64,000 nt of DNA from Shinisaurus crocodilurus (lineage: Eukaryota; Chordata; Lepidosauria; Squamata; Shinisauridae). The position numbers and the translations under genes were made by a program. The DNA lies in contig CM037878.1 in assembly GCA_021292165.1 (NCBI GenBank), forward strand, positions 290,580,971 through 290,644,970, in the 5' to 3' direction. Of this stretch, positions 56,187 through 64,000 are shown in pieces (the stretch's first letter is position 1; every line of letters starts with the position of its first letter). The notes below the pieces were generated by a model. It was not told the DNA's origin. It saw only the letters and a program-made list of their open reading frames with translations, and made no database searches.

Positions 56187-56377
56187 AGCTATAGGAAAAA
56201 AAGTACCTCCTTTAATCCCTCAAGATGTTCCTGACCAGACCCGAATATTTCGAAGGGACTCTGCTGACAGAAGAAAGGGGCGTCTGGACTCTGGAGCAGG
56301 GGAGGGAGTATTGTTTTACACCAGAAATACTACCTCAGGAAGATGATTGATCACTGATCAGTGCCGGGTAGCAGGCT

Positions 56378-56472
56378 AGCAGTGCAAGCCTATGCAAGTC
56401 TACTCAGAAGTAAGTCCCACTGAATTCAGTGAAGCATACTCCCAAGAAAGTAGGTACACAGGATTGCAGCCT
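56378..56472. mobile_element. Family B-type MITE with a different core
   Basis: Ends gcagtgcaagcctatgca and the complement of ggattgcagcct, TA-flanked like family B, but the centre is the gtaagtcccactgaattcagtg palindrome instead of the acaactcccagcatgc core. Scraps of that core also occur near 6018-6050 and 27290-27312. Confidence 0.7.
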
Positions 56473-57264
56473 TAGTGAGGAAAAAAAATTGCTGTATAAT
56501 ATGCAGAAGACAGACCAAGCATTGGCCTCTGTGGACGATTTTATCCACGAGTGAAATCTAAAAACTGAGATGTTTTTCCATGCGCTATTTCCAGATTCTG
56601 TTCTGCATGTTTACACAGATGCGGCTCCCTAATGATATTTCAGTACTTTATGGACCTTTCCTGAGCAACGTGAGCTTTCCTGGAAAAAAATATGAAACCG
56701 TTGCCCCCCTTTCACCTTTTAATGAGGCGAATTGCTGACAGCCATCATGGGTAATAATTTGGCTAGGGTTATTTTGATAGGTTATTTTAAAAAAGGGCTG
56801 CCTTGTTTAACCTCTTGAGATGGTACCCCCACCCCCACCCCACCCCTGCTAACGGGCTTCACAGAGACGTCTGCTTGGCGATTTTTGTTGGAGACCGGAT
56901 GCTGAAGAAGAAAAACACAGCAAAACTAGGATGGTGAGGGAGGCCTTTCTCTGCAGATTGATGGCTCCTTCCCAGCACAGCGGAAGTGTGGTTGTTGGGC
57001 GCATTTCTGGGGCGATGCTGCCATCTAGTCGTGAAATCCGTCACCTGCATCCGTTAGCCTAGAAGCCAGCCGGAGAATGAGAGGCCACAGAGAAAGGTGC
57101 AGACACAGTCAAGTTTTCCCGTGCAAGCGCCAGTGAAGGGAAGGAGCATGTGCAGGCACATGGGCAAACATGGGCGCAATGCTTTGCTTGCACCAAGGTC
57201 CCAGGTCCATTCCCTGGCGCTTGGAAAGACCCTTCTTTGAGGCCCCAGAGAGCTTGCTGCCAAT

Positions 57265-57700
57265 CAGCTGTTCATACATCCCGGTTGAATTATGGCAATA
57301 TGTCCTCCCTGGGGCTGCCTCTGAAAAGTGTTCAGGTGCTTTGTTTGGTCCAGACCACAAAAGTTTGGCTGCTGCGTGGCACAGAGCACCTTTGCCGTGC
57401 TGTCACCCAAGTGTGATTTCAGTTGTGCTGACTGCAATTTTACTTCTGATCCACTTCCTGGTACTGATCTTTGAGAGCCTACACAGTCTGGGACCATCCA
57501 GGACACCTCGAGGACCTCTTTCTGTGCAAGTCTCCTCTGGTGCTCCTTTCAGCAGCGGGGGGCCTTGCCGTTCGGAGAAGCAGCTTCTCGTGCTCCGAGC
57601 TGGGTGTCCTGCGGGGCGGTCAGAAGAGATCCCTTCTGGACAGAGAGGTGAATCTGTCAAGCTCACTTTCGCTCAGGTTCTCATTTTGCCAGAGCCGTGT
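57265..57700 (+). mobile_element. Old L2-type LINE fragment
   Basis: NYGNMSSLGLPLKSVQVLCLVQ and later fragments align loosely to the L2 C-terminal region. Long overlapping ORFs here (57170-57832, 57471-58094) are not genes. Confidence 0.5.
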
Positions 57701-58139
57701 TCATTCTGTCCTGTTCCCGCATTGGATTGTGGATGCCTTTTTAGGCTGCATGAAAATGCGCACACATTTCCCTGCATGTTTGTGCACGCCCCGGGGACAG
57801 GCTTTTCCCTCCCTCTCTCCCCACTTGTCTAGGCAGCAGTCCAGGGAGACAGGCAGGTGGGAGCATGCGGCAGCTGCATCAGTGCCCCCTCCAAGGTCCG
57901 GTTCTTGCCCTCGCTCCTGGCCCCCTTGCCTGCTATGGGGTGCTTTTATGGCCCTGGAGGGTTGCGTTGGGATCTCTGCGCTATGGCGCCACCTCACTTG
58001 CGCCCTGGCCATGTGTATGTCTGGCGAGGACAGTCGCTCCGGGGAGCCACGAACAATACAGCACCCATCACAGCCAGTGATACTTTATTTTTAGTGTTTG
58101 GCTGTTGAAATGAAATAATATACTCTTTTTAAAAGTTTT

Positions 58140-58460
58140 TTTTAATTATTATTAATTAGGTTTCTGTCCCACACATCTTCCAAAGAGCTCTGAGTGGTGT
58201 ACATGGTTCTTTCCTCCCCCGCCCCAGCATTTGTCCTCACAACAAACTTTTAAGGTAGGTTAGGCTGAGAGGTGTTGATTGGTGCAAAGTCACCCTGCAA
58301 ATTTCATGGCTGAGTGTGGGTTTGAACCCAGGTCGCTCATGCTGTAGTCTAGTGTTCTCCAGCTGGCTGGGGCATGCTGGGAGTTGTAGGCCAAAAACAT
58401 CTGGGGACCCAAGGTTGGAGAACACTGCTCTAGTCTGATACTCTAACAACAAAGGCACAA
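58140..58460 (-). mobile_element. CORE/MIR-like SINE, old, split by foldback MITE
   Basis: Diverged CORE SINE; the head is interrupted by the 58350-58427 MITE and resumes at tctgatactctaacaac. Confidence 0.75.
58350..58427. mobile_element. Foldback hAT MITE (family A) nested in a SINE
   Basis: 78-bp internally deleted copy, flanking 8-mers ctgtagtc / ctctagtc (7 of 8). It splits the tRNA-like head of the CORE SINE at 58140-58460. Confidence 0.85.
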
Positions 58461-58512
58461 ATATTTGACTGTATTTCATAGCTACCGTGAAATAATACTT
58501 AATATTTTAGCT

Positions 58513-58513
58513 A

Positions 58514-58574
<61 letters not shown>

Positions 58575-58575
58575 G
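58513..58575. repeat. (ATT)n microsatellite
   Basis: About 20 att units in the ARAP1 intron; similar tracts at 62068-62112 and 63632-63677 are L2 tails. Confidence 0.92.
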
Positions 58576-58661
58576 TACCATCAGTGCTATGTGGTACTAT
58601 GATTTTATTTAATTGTAAGATATTTATATCCCACCTTTTAATTCCAAAAAAGAAAAAAGCA

Positions 58662-58855
58662 CAACCTTTATTTATTTATTTATTTATTATATTTATACCC
58701 CACCTTTCCCCCCCAAGGCGGCTTACATAATCATAACCCTCCTCCTCCTCCTCCTCTCCATTTTATCCTCACAACAACCCTGTGAGGTAGGTTAGGCTGA
58801 GAGTCAGTGACTGGCCCAAAGTCACCCAGTGAGTTTCATGGCCGAGCGGGGACAT
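58662..58855 (-). mobile_element. CORE/MIR-like SINE, head missing
   Basis: Tail and CORE block intact; stops at ggccgagcggggac before the B box. Confidence 0.83.
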
Positions 58856-59084
58856 GGTGGCTTCCAGTTAAAAATAAAGCAATATCCTGCTAATCCTTCC
58901 AAAATACAAGCAGTGACTTAGTGGAGTCAGGGCTCGGCAGCTGGCACTTTGGATTAGTGGGCTCCCCGGCCGGGGCATCCCTGCTCTCTCTGAGCTTAGC
59001 TGCAATCCAGGCAGTAGATGGGTCTGGATGCCAGGCAGGGGGAGGCACCTTCCCAGCCACAATATTGTTCCCTGCTGTGATTAT

Positions 59085-59250
59085 AGATTTCATAGATCAT
59101 AGAGTTGGAAGGAGCTTACAAGGCCATCGATTCCAACCCCCTGCTCAATGCAGGAAGCTAGAGGAGGGGTCTCCCATCCAAGTAATCACCAGGCCTGACC
59201 CTGCTTAGCTTTCCACGCTCAGACAAGCTGAGCCAGCTTGAGCCACAGGC
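59085..59250 (-). mobile_element. 5S-rRNA-derived SINE with CR1 tail
   Basis: Reverse copy, tail ttcatagatcatagagttgg, 5S head complement at 59175-59245. A matching flank (gcaaagtattt) suggests it sits in another old repeat. Confidence 0.85.
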
Positions 59251-59639
59251 TGTAATGCAAAGTATTTTGGGGTGGCCTGGTCTTAAATGGGCAATTCAGA
59301 CCCATTCGCTTTACAAAAGACCATTTCCTAGGGAAGATGAAAACTGCTAGAACCAGTTTGTTGATATGGATCCGCACGGCTGCCTACCCTTTTGGCCTCT
59401 CCTTGGGGGCCAGGCTCCCGGGGCGCGGGGACTGTCATCAGGAGCGCCTGCACCTCAAAATTTATCCACCACACTGCTTTATAGAAAACTTTATAGAAAA
59501 CATAAAAATCAATTAAATCAGAGAAGACACAGCATTTAAACAGAAATAAGATACCAAACGAGGAGCAGCTTAGTATTAACATTCCAGCAGCGGCACTTAA
59601 AAAATAGCATCTCTCTGTATTAAAAGCAAATAAAACTAT

Positions 59640-60105
59640 TGAGCTTGAAGTTTAGGGGCCAGCAGGCCATTTCTGGGGGGGGGGGGTGTTTCACAAGCAG
59701 GGCAGCCTCCACGGAAAAGACCCTTGCTCTGGTGGCTGCTTGAATCCTGAAGTCTAAGCCAGATGGGCGAAACCTGTCATCTAACAACATCTGGGAGGTT
59801 ACAGGTTGCCCATCCTGATCTGAACTTTGGCAGTAAGAAAAAGAACGAAGGGAAAGGGCGCAACGGGACAGCTCAAAGCTAGAGAGAAACTCCTGGCATG
59901 CAATGGTATTTTTTTTCCCCTTTATGTTTATTACCTTTCCATCCACGTTGCCAAAAGGCCATTTTGTAACCGAGATAAGCAGAAGATATGATATGAAAGG
60001 AACAAAAGCATGGAATGAATCAACTGCAGTAACATGCGCAGGAGCTTTGGGCAAAAGACATTCTTTCTAGCCCCAAACTCAAGCACGGTCCCGGGGCACG
60101 GTCAG
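59640..60105. other. ARAP1 intron, weak L2-like scrap possible
   Basis: The minus frame reads ARVFSVEAALL near 59720, faintly like RAFSVAAP of L2. No other feature. Confidence 0.3.
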
Positions 60106-60109
60106 AAGG

Positions 60110-60255
60110 CGCGTGAGGCAGTCACCTTGCTAAGCTAAGCGGGTCTGGGTCGGGTGGGTGCTTGGAGGGGATGCCACCTGGGAACCGCCTGTAGCCACCT
60201 TGAGTTCCACGATGGAGGAAAGGTGGGATGGGAATGTAATAAATAAATAAGCCAC
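60110..60255 (+). mobile_element. 5S-rRNA-derived SINE with L2-like tail
   Basis: 5S-like head gctaagctaagcgggtctgg ... tgcttggaggggatgcc ... acctgggaa, then ccaccttgagttccacgatg ... ggtgggatgggaatgtaata and (aaat)n. The tail is L2-like instead of CR1-like, so this is a second SINE type on a related head. Confidence 0.65.
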
Positions 60256-60335
60256 AAGGCCCCCAAACAAGGCTTGGGTCTTTTAAAGGTTGTGGGCCAC
60301 CTTGGGTCCCAGTGTTGTGAAAAAGGTGGGATACA

Positions 60336-60342
60336 AATAAAT

Positions 60343-60386
<44 letters not shown>

Positions 60387-60419
60387 GAAGAAGAAGAAGA
60401 AGAAGAAGAAGAAGAAGAC
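60336..60419. repeat. (GAT)n(GAA)n microsatellite
   Basis: About 16 gat units then about 11 gaa units after an L2-like tail (ggtgggatacaaataaatat). Confidence 0.92.
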
Positions 60420-60431
60420 AAGCAGGGCTAC

Positions 60432-61255
60432 TGTGGCGGACCATGACTGGTCCACTGCGCGGGTTCGGCACTTAAAGGGTTAACCGGCACCGAAGAAATG
60501 CCCTTTAAGCGGCTTCTGAGAACTTTAAACCCAGCCGCTACCAACCATTGACACTGAATGGCATAAAATCATATTGAGACAGCAAGCGGCTAATTTTCAA
60601 AGTGTTTAATGGAGCGGAACTAATAGACTACAGGAATTTCACACCATAAACAAGGAAGTCCATAAAAATCACTGAAGCGGAAAGCTTCAATACACATACG
60701 AGGTATAGGCTTTGCATAATACAGAGAAGTAACCTTACATCAGAGACTCTGACTTACTGAGCTAGCGTAGCGGTCTGTGTAGCCGATCTCCGGGCGCCGC
60801 ATCTGGGGTTGGCAGCTGCTTGGTCCTGACCGGAGTCAGGGACCTGATCCGTGCAAGCCTGCACCGTGTTCCCAACCAACCCTTTGTTCTTGAGGACTTG
60901 CCTTTTCTACCCTCCCTTGATGACCAGGTGGGCTGGTTCCCACCCTATGGGGTGGTGGTGCCTCTCGGGTGCTGGCATCTCCTGGATACTTTGGGGTACT
61001 TTGCAGCTCTTTGAGACTGCTCCCCACCTTCGGAATGTTGATGCCCTTCCTGGAGGGTAGATGTAAATACGCCCTATTGAGGGTATGCAGATGGAGCTAT
61101 GCAGATGTGACCACGTACAACCGGTCTGCCCAGAACTGTGTCTCCTGTCCCCTGGGTGGTGATTATGCAGAAAGATGGGGGAACGAGGGGTGTCAGCGAC
61201 AGGGGAAAACTAGGCCAGGGTTTATTCACCCGTGTGTGCTCAGGCTTTCTCCACA
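60432..61255 (-). mobile_element. Endogenous-retrovirus solo LTR with 5-bp TSD
   Basis: 824 bp, TG...CA, flanked by perfect gctac duplications (60427-60431, 61256-61260). Same family and same orientation as the other two solo LTRs; an ATTAAA-type poly(A) signal lies on the minus strand near 60605. No gag, pol or env remnant is present. Confidence 0.92.
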
Positions 61256-61899
61256 GCTACCCTTGCAACTGACCTACCACGAAATGCACCTTCAGGGATT
61301 CTGGCAGGGGAAAGCGTGGGTGGGGAATTGAATGTCCGCGCACAGACATTCGGATGTGATTAGGGAATCGGATGACCATCGCATCTTGCCCCACGTGGTG
61401 CTGCCGTTAACCCCCCCCTCCCTTTTTAAAACCCCGGGCAGGGTACGAGCTCTTCCTCTTTGCAGCTTGCAGTGTTACACGCTTCATGCCAGAGTTAAAA
61501 AATAAGAAATGAAAGAGAGCAGGAATGAGCAGAAGCGAGGCTGCCTCCCTGCAGCGATGTCTGTTTCGATTTGCAAACGGTGTGTCACAGACAGTGTCCT
61601 TTTAGCTTCTTGCACCATTTTCAGGAGGCTGCTGCCGCCGCTGCGTGTGTCCTGCGCAGGAGCGCATCTCTGAGCCAGGTTTTGTTTTCTTAATGTGGCG
61701 AAAGGCAGCAGCAGTACTGCTATCTCTCTGCAGTTTTTTGTTGTCCCATGATATGCGGCCAGGCAGCTGCACTGTCACCACTGAAAAAGGAAGGAGTATC
61801 GTGCAGTTTCAGTTTAAGAACTGTTCTTAGTGCCTGCAGACCACTGCACTTTTGTTGCCGCCGGTTTTACTTGGCTTTTATGTGTGCTGGATTGGTTTC

Positions 61900-62065
61900 C
61901 TCCCCCTCCCCTTTTTTTGCTGCTAGTTTTGTCTTGGTTTTGTTATGTGCTGTTTTTATTTATAGTTTTGCGGTTTGTATTTTATATTTTTAATGTATTA
62001 TCCACTTCTCAGAGAATTTGAATTATTGGGCAGTTTAAAAGTACAATCAATCAATCAATCAATAA
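61900..62065 (+). mobile_element. L2 3' tail with (ATTA) microsatellite
   Basis: gtattttatatttttaatg ... gaattattgggcagtttaaaag and an aatcaatcaatcaatc tail leading into (att)n. Confidence 0.65.
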
Positions 62066-62068
62066 AAA

Positions 62069-62112
<44 letters not shown>

Positions 62113-63090
62113 GTAGAAATAACCCATAAGTATCAGTATTTGTATCTGCCTAGATCCTCCAGGCCTCTCTCAGTCTCCGCTCTCAAAATTTAGGTTGTAA
62201 GTGCCTTCGGGCAGAGACCTGCCTCTTTTGGTTTAGCTACGTGCTAAAGGAGGCAAGTACAGTGATGAATAAAAGATAACACCACCTCCGCCACCAAAGG
62301 GGAAATTGACCCTCTTGCCACTTGGCGATGGAGGAAAACACCCTTGTTTGTGAGCCAAACAGAATATCCCATGGAAGCTTCAGGAACTCCTGGGGATGCA
62401 AAAAATCAAACAACGAGGCGAAAGCCTGAGCCCTGGTGGATTATGGGTTTCTTGCTCTTTTGCTGTTTTCGCCTATATCTCTGGGTGTTTTTTCTTTTTC
62501 TTTAAAAAGCACTGCTTGGTCTGGTTTTTTTTTTCAGGAAGCCCTGATCAGGAAGTGCTTTGCTAGAGAGAGTGTGCAACTCTCGGTGGTGTCCTTCAGC
62601 CATCCGCTGTAGCTGGGCCCCTTTCGCCTCCCACTCCCAGTGTTTTGGCTTTCTTGCTTTGTCCAGGAGGAGGCACAGGGAAAAAAAGGCGACGGGACAC
62701 TTCTCGCAAGGGAGCCTCAAGACAAAGGGGTGCAGTGTGCACTGTGCAGTGTGCCTTTTGCTTTTGCCCTGTTGGCATTCTGGAGCCAGGTAGTCTGTGA
62801 TGCAGTTGCTGCGGCTCGGCTTTTCCCAGGTAATTGTCAGAATGCTCGGAGTTCTTGAAAGATGTGGGCTTGGAAGAAAGCAGTGCTAGAGGAAGGGTCT
62901 CTCTTTTGGCACCAGCCATAGCTGTGGGGGAGAAAATAACACTTTTGTTTCGTCTGTGCAGTAGAGCCTCTCGACTCGCTTCCCTCTCCTGCAGACTCAG
63001 TCCTGCTCTGTTCTAAACCCTTAATTCTCGAGTCCGTGAAAGAGGAGGCTTTTGAGAACGGTTTTGCTACCTTTTGGAAATATATTTTGG
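62113..63090. other. ARAP1 intron, nothing recognised
   Basis: Mostly unique-looking. ggttgtaagtgccttcgggc near 62193 resembles an L2-like tail without its poly-(aaat). Confidence 0.4.
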
Positions 63091-63095
63091 ACCTT

Positions 63096-63128
<33 letters not shown>

Positions 63129-63464
63129 CTTTCAAGTTCTGTGATTGGGGCAGGGGAGTTAAAAAAGACTGGCAGACACACCCCTGGCAGATTCATATTT
63201 GTTGGTATCGGACCTCTATCCCAGTATGGATTTCACAGAATTCTGGTGGAAATTCATTAAAACAACAAGAGCTATAGTTTCCTTCCAGTTTGGGGGTTTG
63301 GAAGATTTGAAAACCATCTCTGGGATTTATATGTATGTCTGTTGGGAACCCTCTTCAATTAGGTTTTGTGAAGAGTCGAGAGCGCAGGGTTGCTCTGTTT
63401 GGGACGCCCGATTTCTGACTGGGGTTTTTCCCCCCCATCACGGCTGCTTCTGAAGAAGATGGCT

Positions 63465-63627
63465 AGAATTTTAGGATGTTTTAAAGATGTTTTAAAGATG
63501 TTTTTAGATGTTTTTAGGATGTTTTGGGATGTTTAATAGTATATATTGTGTTGTTTTAGTTTAGGTGTTTTGTGTTTTCTGTTGTTCCCCGCCTCGATCT
63601 GGATGGAGAGGCGGGTAATAAATAAAA

Positions 63628-63640
<13 letters not shown>
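63465..63640 (+). mobile_element. L2 3' tail
   Basis: gatgttttaaagatg repeats, then ttgttccccgcctcgatctgg and aataaataaaata followed by (tta)n. Same subfamily as the 32996 copy. Confidence 0.72.
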
Positions 63641-63676
<36 letters not shown>

Positions 63677-64000
63677 GGTACGGCACGGCCATCACCCGGT
63701 TTGAGAAATCTTAGACCATGAATCGTAAGGCGGGGGGGTGGGTATAAATATAATAAATAAATAAATAAAATTAATCAACCGCTAATTACATTTGCATGAG
63801 AGTAAAGACAAAAGTTCTGAGAAAGGGAACATTGCTTGTTTTGGTTCTGCATGATGTAAGTATGTGTCATAGAAGAAGCATCCTTTGGGAAGAGGCCTTT
63901 CCCTCCTGCCTCCGTGAGAGAAGGGTGGGGGAATGGATGCCCCTTTTAAGGTGGCGCCTCAATTCTTGTATGTACTTGTATTAATAGTAATATATATTTT

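Noticed and set aside
57170..58094. Overlapping frames of 207-220 residues with a hydrophobic stretch
   Set aside because: They lie on a decayed L2 and flanking unique sequence; the apparent membrane segment is not preserved in a consistent frame.
51138..64000. Further ARAP1 exons (PH, ArfGAP)
   Set aside because: No frame with ARAP1 linker, PH or CxxC ArfGAP motifs and splice sites was seen.

Overview
The window looks like a gene-poor, transposon-rich stretch of a squamate reptile (lizard-type) genome. The basis is its repeat mix: CR1 and L2 LINE 3' ends, a tRNA-headed CORE/MIR-like SINE, tRNA-Ala-like SINEs, 5S-rRNA-headed SINEs, many hAT derivatives, a Helitron and endogenous-retrovirus solo LTRs. 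The species cannot be named from the sequence. There is no prokaryotic or operon-like organisation, and almost every long reading frame is a shadow of a repeat.

Only one host-gene exon is supported. It lies at 50313-51137 on the + strand and carries the first coding exon of ARAP1 (SAM domain plus proline-rich linker; start codon 50413; consensus acceptor and donor). Positions 51138-64000 are then intron with no further ARAP1 exon recognised, and everything upstream is 5' intron or intergenic.

Layout: 1-7.8 kb holds a diverged LTR, a tRNA-Ala SINE, a 5S SINE, foldback elements, a CORE SINE with a compound microsatellite and an L2 piece. 7.9-12.7 kb holds a solo LTR, a GAGTC-array hAT element, a Helitron with a nested SINE and an L2. 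13-17.2 kb holds SINEs and a 1.07-kb head-to-head CR1 palindrome. 18.2-20 kb holds a foldback element, a CpG-rich imperfect inverted repeat and a hAT-like element. 24-27 kb holds L2 pieces with a local 197-bp duplication. 29-34 kb holds two young hAT elements, a second GAGTC hAT and CR1 pieces. 35-47 kb holds foldback elements (one a perfect 106-bp palindrome), CR1, L2, a solo LTR inside CR1, and nested hAT/L2 and SINE/LINE insertions. 52-64 kb is ARAP1 intron with SINEs, foldbacks, another solo LTR and L2 tails.

The most notable observations are: (1) a foldback hAT family whose 8-bp target duplications nearly all centre on TA, and whose hairpin arms carry a near match to the ZNF143/THAP11 promoter motif; (2) the same hairpin core inside a second, TA-flanked MITE family; (3) an LTR family in which four copies share a covarying 7-bp hairpin at one LTR edge, with G-U wobbles only on the minus strand; (4) two hAT elements with dense GAGTC/GACTC subterminal arrays, identical ends and different interiors; (5) 5S-rRNA-derived SINEs carrying two different LINE tails.
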